Source: VBCG01 sp044226535
GTDB taxonomy: Bacteria > Pseudomonadota > Gammaproteobacteria > Burkholderiales > Casimicrobiaceae
Direction of reading: 5' to 3'
Assembly (NCBI GenBank): GCA_044226535.1
Contig: JBGAGT010000015.1
Span: forward strand, 1 to 64,000
DNA length: 64,000 nt
Shown piece by piece: positions 57,208 to 64,000 of this stretch. The notes beneath the pieces are model-generated. The model was not told where the DNA came from. It worked only from the letters and a program-made list of their open reading frames with translations, and did not search any database. Within the stretch, counting starts at the first letter, position 1. Each line of letters begins with the position of its first letter. The position numbers were made by a program, and so were the translations under genes.

Positions 57208-58092
57208 TCAGGCAAAGGACGCGAGCGGGTGGCGTTCGAGCGATCTCACCACGCAGGCGCGCAACCGTCGCGATACGGCGGCGCCCGTTGCGCGTGCCTC
57301 GGCTTCCCTTGCGAACGCGGCGAACGCGCATGCTCCCGAGCCTGTCATACGTGCTGCGCCGCTTGAAGCCCGCAGCGCGTCGATCGCGGCGGCCACGGCC
57401 GGGACCCGCGCCCGCACCACGGGTTCGAGGTCATTCCGGCCATAACCTTCGGAAAAGACGTCTATTTTCGCCGACGCTCCGTTGCGTGTCAATTCGGGGG
57501 CCGCGAACATTTCAGCGGTCGAGACCTGGGCATCGGGCATCGCCACGACCAGCCAGGCGGGGGGTGCGGACACCGGCGTGAGCGCCTCGCCGATGCCACG
57601 CGCCAGCGCCGCGCCGCTGCCCCCGAGGAAGAACGGAAGGTCGGCGCCAAGGCCGACACCGATGCCCGCGAGCATGTCGCGCGGGCATCCCAGTTTCCAC
57701 AGGCGGTTGAGCCCGAGCAGCACGGTGGCGGCGTCCGAGCTGCCGCCGCCCATGCCCCCGCCGATAGGGATCCGCTTGTCGAGCGCGATGCGCACGCCCT
57801 TGCGGCAGCCCGTCGCGCGCTGCAGCGCCCGCGCGGCGCGCAGGGCGAGGTCGCTCGCCTCGGGCACGCCCGCAACCTCGCCGTCGCGCATCACCCGCCC
57901 GTCCGCGCGCAGCGTCAGCGTGACGGTGTCGGCGAGGTCGACCAGCAGCATCAGCGATTCCAGCGTGTGGTAGCCGTCGGTGCGCCGCCCCGTCACGTGC
58001 AGGAAGGCGTTGACCTTGGCGGGCGCGGCGAGCGTCAGCACAGCCGCCCCGTGCGCGCGCTCAGCCGTGCCGTGGTCGCGTGCCGGCTTCAT
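57208..58092 (-). CDS. ispE: 4-diphosphocytidyl-2-C-methyl-D-erythritol kinase
   Basis: 294 residues. GHMP-kinase ATP motif IPIGGGMGGGSSDAATVL and the N-terminal PAKVNAFLHVTGRRTDGYH identify IspE of the MEP isoprenoid pathway. Stop close to the tRNA; start overlaps lolB stop (ATGA). Confidence 0.96.
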   Translation of the reverse strand: MKPARDHGTAERAHGAAVLTLAAPAKVNAFLHVTGRRTDGYHTLESLMLLVDLADTVTLTLRADGRVMRDGEVAGVPEASDLALRAARALQRATGCRKGVRIALDKRIPIGGGMGGGSSDAATVLLGLNRLWKLGCPRDMLAGIGVGLGADLPFFLGGSGAALARGIGEALTPVSAPPAWLVVAMPDAQVSTAEMFAAPELTRNGASAKIDVFSEGYGRNDLEPVVRARVPAVAAAIDALRASSGAARMTGSGACAFAAFAREAEARATGAAVSRRLRACVVRSLERHPLASFA

Positions 58093-58652
58093 TGCCAGGC
58101 GTCGACGACGACGCGGATGTCGACGTCAGGGTACGCGAGCGTCACGCGCGAGGGCAGCCGTGCGGCATCGTCGGGGTAGGCGTAGGCGAGTTGCCAGCCA
58201 TCCTGGCGCAGGGCGATCGCGCGCCCCAGCGCGTCGCGCTCGACGTCGGCGGCGCGTCCGGCGACCGGCGCCGCGCGCAGCCAGGCGGCGAGCGCCTCGA
58301 TGGGAATGTCGACGCCGAAGGCCTCGCGCACCAGCGCGCGGAAATCGGGCGCCTCGGCGCGCCTGCCGTCGGCCAGCGTCGCGCGCGCGCCGCCGGCGTC
58401 GCCCTCGAGCGTGGCCAGCGTCTGGCCGAGGGGGTTTGCGAGCTCGATGTGGTCCGCGGCGACGTCGTGGCGCCAGCGGAAGGCCGCGCTGAGCGCGGCG
58501 TCCCCGCGCTTCGCCGAAAGGCGTCCCGCCGCCTCGAACGACGCCGGCAACGCGGCGACCTGCGGGGGCACGCCCGACGGCTGGAGGGTCTGGCAGCCCT
58601 GCAGCGCGAGCACGAGCAGCAAAGCCGCGAGCGGCGCAAGGCGGAAGCTCAC
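58089..58652 (-). CDS. lolB: outer-membrane lipoprotein receptor LolB
   Basis: 187 residues from a GTG. Lipobox LALQGC near residue 18; FEAAGRLSAKRGDAALSAAFRWRHD and ANPLGQTLATLEGD are LolB-typical, and the C-terminus has ALRQDGWQLAYAYP. Inserts lipoproteins into the outer membrane. Start overlaps the TPR gene stop (GTGA). Confidence 0.92.
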   Translation of the reverse strand: MSFRLAPLAALLLVLALQGCQTLQPSGVPPQVAALPASFEAAGRLSAKRGDAALSAAFRWRHDVAADHIELANPLGQTLATLEGDAGGARATLADGRRAEAPDFRALVREAFGVDIPIEALAAWLRAAPVAGRAADVERDALGRAIALRQDGWQLAYAYPDDAARLPSRVTLAYPDVDIRVVVDAWQ

Positions 58653-60532
58653 GGCGCGAGGCGCCGCACGGTCTCCAGCAGAACGGGGTTGTCGGGGCTG
58701 GACTTCAGCTGCGCCTGCCAGATGTCCTGGGCACGCGCCTTCTCGCCCTTCGCCCACAGCACTTCGCCGAGGTGCGCCGCGATCTCGGGATCGGGGCGCC
58801 CCTCGAGCGCGCGCTGCAGGTAGGTGATGGAATCGTCGAGGCGCCCCAGCCGGAACAGCGCCCAGCCCATGCTGTCGAGGATGAAGGCGTCGTCGGGCGC
58901 GAGCTTCAGCGCGCGCTCGATCAGCCGGTAGCCCTCGTCGACGCGCGTCGAGCGGTCGACCAGCGAGTAGCCCAGCGCATTGAGCGCATGCGCGTCGTCG
59001 GGCTTGAGCTCCACCACGCGCTGCAGGTTCTTCTCGGAATCCTCGGCACGGCCGAGCTTCTCGGCGACCATCGCCGCGTCGTAGAGGAGCTCGGGCGAAT
59101 CGGGATGCACGGCCAGCGCCTGCTGCAGCACCGCCCAGGCGCCCGCGTTGTCGTTGGCATCGCGCAGGACCTGCGCGCGCGTCTGGGCGAGCTCGACCTT
59201 GTGGTCGATGGTCGCGGCGTCGAGCCCGTCGAGGTACTTCTGCGCGCCCGCGAGGTCGCCCTTCCTGGCCATCACCACGCCGATGCGCAGCTCGGCCACC
59301 CAGCCGCGCTCGCCCGCGGGCACCTCGCGGTAGCGCGCGATCGCCTCGTCGTAGCGCTTCTGCTCCTCGGCGATCTGCGCGAGGTAGAGCTCGGTGACGC
59401 CGGCCTCGCCGTAGTGCGCCGCCTTGAGCTCGGTGAAGATCTTCTCGGCGCGGTCCCAGTCCTTCATCTGGAAGGACAGGGCGCCGATGCCGAAGCGGTA
59501 CTCGAGCGCGCCGGGATTGGCCGCGGCGAGCTGCTCGAAGATCGTGCGCGCATCGCCGGGCCGCCGGTCCTCGACATAGAGCTGCGCCAGCGCGCCCCAG
59601 GCCGGCTTCGCGCCGGGGTGCGCGCGCGTGTACGACTCGAGCCAGGCGATGGCCGATGCGCGCGACGCGTTCGACAGGATCTCGCTCTTGAGCAGCGCCG
59701 CGCGGTCCCAGTCGGGACGCGCGGCCAGCGCGCGCTCGATCGCCTCGCGCGCGGTCGCCGTCATCGAGTCGGAGGCGAGGCCCGTGTCGAGCGCGGCGAG
59801 CGCCAGCGCGAACTGCGCCTCGGGCACGTCGGGATAGGGCGCGGCGAGCGACTGCACGACGCGGAACGTCGTGAGCTTGTCGGTGTGCTGCGTGAGCTCG
59901 CGGTTGAGCTGCAGGAAGATCTCGCCGGGGTTGGGCTTGCCGTCTGCCTTCGCGCGCGCCATGGTCTGCGCGATGATCGAGCGCAGGCGGTCGGTGACGT
60001 CGTCGGGGCCGATCTCGGCGCCGCCGGGCATGGCGCCGCTCGCGAGCTGGGCGAGGATCTGCGCCGGCCGCGTGGCCGAGGGCTCGAGCTTCTGCCACAG
60101 GTTGGCCGCGGCCTCGGCGACGTCGCGCGATCGCGCGCGCAGCGCGATCTCGGCGGCACGCGCGGCGAGGTCCGCGTCCTGCGCGTCCTTCGCCGCCTCG
60201 TAGAACGCGCGCGCGGCAAGCTGCGGCTCGCCGCGCTGGAGCGCGACGTTGCCGAGCAGGATCTTGTAGAAGAGCTCCGCCGACATGCCGTCGGCGCCGG
60301 GCCAGGGCTGCACCTCGCGCGACCCGGGCTTGACCGCGCCCTTCGCGGGGATGTCGGGGGGTGTCGTGGCACCGGGGACCGCGGGCGCCGGCACGGCGGG
60401 CGGGACGTCGGCGGGCGAGGGCGTCGTCGCCGGGCCCGCTTGCGCGCAGGCGAGGCCCGTGGCGAGCCATGCCAGCGCGCTGACCAGGGCGGCGGTCCAT
60501 CGTTTCGGGTTCGGGTTCGTGAAGTCGGGCAT
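58649..60532 (-). CDS. tetratricopeptide repeat protein, exported
   Basis: 627 residues. Signal peptide (about 32 residues, ACAQ), a Pro/Ala-rich segment, then TPR helices to the end (LARAAEIALRARSRDVAEAAANLWQKLEP, MVAEKLGRAEDSEKNLQRVVELKPDDAHALNALGYSLVDRSTRVDEGYRLIERALKLAPDDAFILDSMGWALFRLG). Periplasmic scaffold of unknown function; its place before lolB is conserved. Divergent from mutM. Confidence 0.9.
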   Translation of the reverse strand: MPDFTNPNPKRWTAALVSALAWLATGLACAQAGPATTPSPADVPPAVPAPAVPGATTPPDIPAKGAVKPGSREVQPWPGADGMSAELFYKILLGNVALQRGEPQLAARAFYEAAKDAQDADLAARAAEIALRARSRDVAEAAANLWQKLEPSATRPAQILAQLASGAMPGGAEIGPDDVTDRLRSIIAQTMARAKADGKPNPGEIFLQLNRELTQHTDKLTTFRVVQSLAAPYPDVPEAQFALALAALDTGLASDSMTATAREAIERALAARPDWDRAALLKSEILSNASRASAIAWLESYTRAHPGAKPAWGALAQLYVEDRRPGDARTIFEQLAAANPGALEYRFGIGALSFQMKDWDRAEKIFTELKAAHYGEAGVTELYLAQIAEEQKRYDEAIARYREVPAGERGWVAELRIGVVMARKGDLAGAQKYLDGLDAATIDHKVELAQTRAQVLRDANDNAGAWAVLQQALAVHPDSPELLYDAAMVAEKLGRAEDSEKNLQRVVELKPDDAHALNALGYSLVDRSTRVDEGYRLIERALKLAPDDAFILDSMGWALFRLGRLDDSITYLQRALEGRPDPEIAAHLGEVLWAKGEKARAQDIWQAQLKSSPDNPVLLETVRRLAP

Positions 60533-60632
60533 CGGGGAGTGGGTCGTGGACTGCGGCACAATCGGGAACTCCTCGCTCGCAGCCGCGGCGGCCGGCGCGG
60601 GGAAGCGCGCCGCCTTTCGCACCGATTCTGCC

Positions 60633-61442
60633 ATGCCCGAACTACCGGAAGTCGAGACCACGCGGCGCAGCCTCGCGCCGCGTGTGGTCGGCAGGACCAT
60701 CGAGGGTGTCACCGTGTACGACTCGCGCTTGCGCTGGCCGGTTCCGCCCGGCTTCGCCCGCGAGCTCGCAGGGCTTCGCGTCCTGGCGCTGGAGCGGCGC
60801 AGCAAGTACCTGGTGTTCCGACTGTCGCGGGGAACGATGCTGGTGCACTTCGGCATGACGGGCAGCCTGCAGGCGCACGACCGGCCGCCGGCGCGGCGTC
60901 CGCACGACCACGTCGACTGGCGCCTGTCGGGGGCCGTGACCCTGCGCTACCACGACCCTCGCCGCTTCGGCGCCGCGCTGTACACGACAGAAGACTCCCA
61001 CCCGCTGCTCGACAGCCTGGGGGTCGAGCCCCTGGACGACGGCTTCGACGGCGATGTCCTGTGGCGCTCCGCGCGTGGTCGCGACCTCGCCGTCAAGTCG
61101 CTGCTGATGGACAACCACATCGTCGTCGGCGTGGGGAACATCTATGCCAGTGAGGCGCTGTTCCGGGCGGGGATCCGCCCCTCGACGCCTTCGCGGCGGG
61201 TATCCCGGCTGCGCATGGCGGGACTCGCCCGGTCGGTGCGCGAGGTGCTCGCCGAGGCGATCGCCAGTGGGGGCTCGACCCTGCGCGACTACGTCGATGC
61301 GGCGGGGGCGGCCGGACGCTTTCAGTTTACCCATGCCGTTTATGGGCGGGAAGGCGAGCCCTGCCGGGCCTGCGGAACCGAAGTGCGCGCTCACTACATC
61401 GGGCAGCGGAACACCTTCTGGTGCCCACGCTGCCAGCGCTGA
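60633..61442 (+). CDS. mutM: formamidopyrimidine-DNA glycosylase (Fpg)
   Basis: 269 residues. N-terminal MPELPEVETTRRSL with catalytic Pro2 and Glu3; the H2TH region with NIYASEALFRAGI; C-terminal zinc finger with CRACGTEV and FWCPRCQR. Removes 8-oxoguanine and FapyG. Confidence 0.97.
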   Translation: MPELPEVETTRRSLAPRVVGRTIEGVTVYDSRLRWPVPPGFARELAGLRVLALERRSKYLVFRLSRGTMLVHFGMTGSLQAHDRPPARRPHDHVDWRLSGAVTLRYHDPRRFGAALYTTEDSHPLLDSLGVEPLDDGFDGDVLWRSARGRDLAVKSLLMDNHIVVGVGNIYASEALFRAGIRPSTPSRRVSRLRMAGLARSVREVLAEAIASGGSTLRDYVDAAGAAGRFQFTHAVYGREGEPCRACGTEVRAHYIGQRNTFWCPRCQR

Positions 61443-61624
61443 GCAGGGCACGCAGCGGAATCCGGGGCGGCCGCCCTGCCGTCCGTCCGCGCACCTCGCG
61501 ACGCGGCATGCCTTGTGCTTGACAGCTCCGGCGGGGAGGCCGTCACCACCGATGCAGGCGATCCGGTGGTGTACACCATCAGAGGAACAGCCCCGCCACC
61601 GCAAGAACGGGACGGGGTACGACC

Positions 61625-63592
61625 ATGGTGCAATCCAGGGACCTGGCAGTTCGCTTCGAGGCCTACGCGGAGTGGCGGCGGCAACTCTCGGCCGCGATCT
61701 CCTCGCTGCACGACTGGCTGGCCGAGCAGGAGCTCGCCGACGCGCAGGTCGACCTGAAGGTCCAGCGCCTGCTCGAGCGCCTGCACCAGGACAAGCTGGT
61801 CGTGGCCTTCGTGGCCGAGTTCTCGCGCGGCAAGTCCGAGCTCATCAACGCGATGTTCTTCGCGGAGTTCGGCCAGCGATTGCTGCCCTCCTCGGCGGGC
61901 CGCACCACCATGTGCCCGACCGAGCTGCTCTACGACCCGGGCCGCCCGCCGTCGATCCGCCTCCTGCCCATCGAGACGCGCCTTCGCGACGCGACGGTCG
62001 CCGAGTTCAAGAACTACGCCGACGAATGGCTCACGGTGCCGCTCGACCTCGCCTCGGCCGAGCGCATGAGCGAGGCGCTGTCGCGCGTGTCGCAGGTCAA
62101 GACCGTGCCCGTCGAGCTCGCGCGCCAGTACGGCCTGTTCGACGACGGCGACGACCTCATCGCCTCGTTCGAGCGCCGCGACGAGGGAACCATCGACATC
62201 CCCTGCTGGCGGCACGCGGTGATCAATTTCCCGCACCCGCTGCTGCAGCAGGGCCTCGTCATCCTCGACACGCCCGGCCTCAACGCCGTGGGCACCGAGC
62301 CCGAGCTCACGCTCTCGCACCTGCCCGCCGCGCACGCGCTCTTGTTCATCCTCGCCGCCGACGCCGGCGTCACCAAGACCGACCTCGAGGTCTGGAACGA
62401 CTACCTGAAGGGCGACGACGCGTCGACGCGCGCCGGCCGCCTCGTCGTCCTGAACAAGATCGACACGCTGTGGGACGAGCTGAAGACGCGCGCCGAGGTC
62501 GACGCCGACATCGAGCGCCAGGTCCGCCACACGGCCGGCGTGCTCGACTTGCCGCAGGAGCAGGTCTACGCGGTCTCGGCGCAGAAGGGCCTCGTCGGCA
62601 AGGTCAACGGCGACGACCGCCTGCTCGCGCGGAGCCGCCTTCCCTCGCTCGAGCAGGCGCTCTCGACCAAGCTCATCCCCGCCAAGCGCGACATCGTCGG
62701 CGCGGCGACGCAAAGCGAGGTGCGCGAGCTCATCGGCAGCGTGCGCGCCATCCTGCGCCAGCGCGCGGCGGGCATCGACGAGCAGCTCGCCGAGATGCGC
62801 CTCCTGCGAGGCAAGAACCAGGACGTGGTCGGGCACATGATGGACCGCGTCAAGGAGGAGAAGGAGCTCTTCGAGCGCGGGCTCGCGCGCTACACGGCGC
62901 TGCGCAACGTGTTCACCGAGCAGACCACCAAGCTCCTCGACTACATCGGGCTCGAGGCACTGAAGCTCAACGCGGGGCGCACGCGGCGCGCCATCGAGGG
63001 GTCGCTCTTCACGCGCGGCGTGCGCGGCGCGCTGAACGACTTCTTCGCCAACATCCGCCAGGACCTCGACAACGCCTCCCAGCAGGCCGCCGAGATCCAG
63101 GAGCTGATGCGCGCCATGTACGCGCGCTTCGCCAAGGAGCACAACGTCGAGCTGTACGACCCGCCGGCGTTCTCGGTGCTCAAGTACCGCAAGGAAGTCG
63201 AGCGGCTGGAGCGCGCCTACAACACGCACTTCAACACGCTGTGGAACATGGCCAGCAAGGCCAAGTTCGCGCTGATGCGCCGCTTCTTCGAGACGGTCGC
63301 CACGCGCGTCAAGCACGTCTACGACATCGCCAACCGCGACGTCGAGGCCTGGCTCAAGGCGGTGATGGCGCCACTCGAGACGCAGGTGCGCGAGCACCAC
63401 CTGCAGCTGAAGCGCCGCCTCGACAGCATCAAGCGCATCCATCGCGCCGGCGACGAGCTCGAGGAGCGCATCGCCGAGCTCGAGCAGCAGCGCGAGTCGC
63501 TCGCCCTGCAGATCCGGGGGCTCAAGGCCGAGATCGCCGCGATCGACGACGCGGTCGCGCAGCCCGACCTGCCGCTGGCCGCGAACGGCTGA
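61625..63592 (+). CDS. dynamin-family GTPase
   Basis: 655 residues. G1 EFSRGKSE (about 65-72), G3 LDTPGLNAVG, G4 NKID; G2 Thr in AGRTTMCPTELL. A long helical middle and a C-terminal coiled coil (about 600-640) follow. Bacterial dynamin-like proteins remodel or protect membranes; this one's role is unknown. Separated from mutM by 182 nt containing TTGACA (61519-61524) and a GGTGTACACC palindrome. Confidence 0.88.
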   Translation: MVQSRDLAVRFEAYAEWRRQLSAAISSLHDWLAEQELADAQVDLKVQRLLERLHQDKLVVAFVAEFSRGKSELINAMFFAEFGQRLLPSSAGRTTMCPTELLYDPGRPPSIRLLPIETRLRDATVAEFKNYADEWLTVPLDLASAERMSEALSRVSQVKTVPVELARQYGLFDDGDDLIASFERRDEGTIDIPCWRHAVINFPHPLLQQGLVILDTPGLNAVGTEPELTLSHLPAAHALLFILAADAGVTKTDLEVWNDYLKGDDASTRAGRLVVLNKIDTLWDELKTRAEVDADIERQVRHTAGVLDLPQEQVYAVSAQKGLVGKVNGDDRLLARSRLPSLEQALSTKLIPAKRDIVGAATQSEVRELIGSVRAILRQRAAGIDEQLAEMRLLRGKNQDVVGHMMDRVKEEKELFERGLARYTALRNVFTEQTTKLLDYIGLEALKLNAGRTRRAIEGSLFTRGVRGALNDFFANIRQDLDNASQQAAEIQELMRAMYARFAKEHNVELYDPPAFSVLKYRKEVERLERAYNTHFNTLWNMASKAKFALMRRFFETVATRVKHVYDIANRDVEAWLKAVMAPLETQVREHHLQLKRRLDSIKRIHRAGDELEERIAELEQQRESLALQIRGLKAEIAAIDDAVAQPDLPLAANG

Positions 63593-63679
63593 GCGAGGGC
63601 CGCAGCCGCCGGGCCGCGCGCGCGGCGGGGCAGGCGATGGTGCGGGCCGGGGGCCTGCAAGGTCCGGCAGGCGCGCAGG

Positions 63680-63952
63680 CTAGCCGGCCGCGGCCCCCGC
63701 ATCCTTCGCGCGCATCAGCACGGCGTACTTGAGCTCGAGGTCGGCCTTCGACTCGACGTGGTCGGGGTCGTTGGGGATGCAGTCGACGGGGCAGACCTCG
63801 CGGCATTGCGGGCGGTCGAAATGCCCGACGCATTCGGTGCAGCGCCCGGGGTCGATGACGTAGATCTCGGGGCCCTGCGAGATCGCGTCGTTGGGGCACT
63901 CGGGCTCGCAGACGTCGCAGTTGATGCACTCGTCGGTGATGATCAGCGCCAC
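63680..63952 (-). CDS. 2[4Fe-4S] ferredoxin, YfhL/Fdx type
   Basis: 90 residues. First cluster set CINCDVCEPECPNDAIS; second set CTECVGHFDRPQCREVCPVDCI with the longer YfhL-type loop between Cys 2 and 3. Low-potential electron carrier. Convergent with the dynamin-like gene. The last 48 bases of the window lie upstream of it and could be the end of another minus-strand gene; too short to call. Confidence 0.94.
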   Translation of the reverse strand: MALIITDECINCDVCEPECPNDAISQGPEIYVIDPGRCTECVGHFDRPQCREVCPVDCIPNDPDHVESKADLELKYAVLMRAKDAGAAAG

Positions 63953-64000
63953 CGCAGCCCGGTCCCCGCGCGTCAGCCGCGCGCGCGCAGCGCGGCGAGC

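Noticed and set aside
63953..64000. Possible 3' end of a minus-strand gene (coaD would be expected upstream of this ferredoxin)
   Set aside because: Only 48 bases remain, which cannot be identified.

Overview
The window is about 70% G+C by eye and densely coded. It looks like the chromosome of a betaproteobacterium. Supporting signs are the conserved block mutM / TPR protein / lolB / ispE / tRNA-Gln / prs ... rplY / pth / ychF, the xerC-DUF484-dapF cluster, a TorF-type porin with glnK and amtB behind a sigma-54 promoter, cydP-cydA-cydB-cydX, and a long FAD/Fe-S oxidoreductase with an N-terminal DUF3683-type region. No phage, insertion sequence, CRISPR array or rRNA was seen. The genus cannot be named from the sequence alone.

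Layout. 0.2-6.3 kb: glycine cleavage operon gcvT-gcvH-gcvP with a dadA-like gene at its end, behind a consensus-like promoter, a tandem glycine riboswitch and a terminator (all minus strand). 6.4-14.8 kb: a c-type cytochrome, a DUF255/thioredoxin-domain protein, an unrecognised 535-residue protein and a 1284-residue FAD/Fe-S oxidoreductase. 14.8-20.8 kb: a GT2-TPR glycosyltransferase gene next to three paralogous secreted proteins, each with an SLH-like N-terminus, a Thr-rich collagen-like stalk and a small C-terminal head. The first of these has a near-perfect sigma-54 promoter. 21.3-26.1 kb: comM and ubiK, then the divergent nitrogen-regulated unit porin-glnK-amtB with an NtrC-type site. 26.1-28.8 kb: DinB-like protein, TetR regulator with two operator-like palindromes, metallo-beta-lactamase-fold hydrolase and a small membrane protein. 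28.9-31.9 kb: xerC, DUF484, dapF and a LEA14-like lipoprotein. 31.9-42.1 kb: a long minus-strand operon with a YbaK/ProX-like deacylase, a dialkylglycine-decarboxylase-like aminotransferase, a polar amino-acid ABC importer and sarcosine oxidase soxBDAG. 42.2-46.1 kb: a C-terminally anchored surface protein, then cydP-cydA-cydB-cydX. 46.2-49.5 kb: a second DadA-like enzyme, an isochorismatase-family hydrolase and a secreted protein gene broken by one in-frame TGA. 49.6-57.2 kb: ychF, pth, rplY, prs and tRNA-Gln, interrupted between rplY and prs by an oppositely oriented three-gene cassette (collagen-like protein, anchored TSP3-like protein, GT2-TPR-propeller protein). 57.2-63.95 kb: ispE, lolB, a TPR protein, mutM, a dynamin-family GTPase and a 2[4Fe-4S] ferredoxin.

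How the genes work together. Sarcosine oxidase yields glycine, formaldehyde or methylene-THF, and H2O2. The glycine can feed the riboswitch-controlled GcvTHP system, so the window holds two linked parts of C1/glycine catabolism plus two D-amino-acid-dehydrogenase-like enzymes. The porin, GlnK and AmtB form an ammonium response unit.

The most unusual content is the pair of collagen-like loci. Each carries its own GT2-TPR glycosyltransferase. The stalks are rich in Gly-Ala-Thr triplets, a plausible target for O-glycosylation. One locus has a sigma-54 promoter and the other interrupts a normally tight housekeeping order. I propose a glycosylated, surface-anchored collagen-like fibre system. This is inference and has not been shown.
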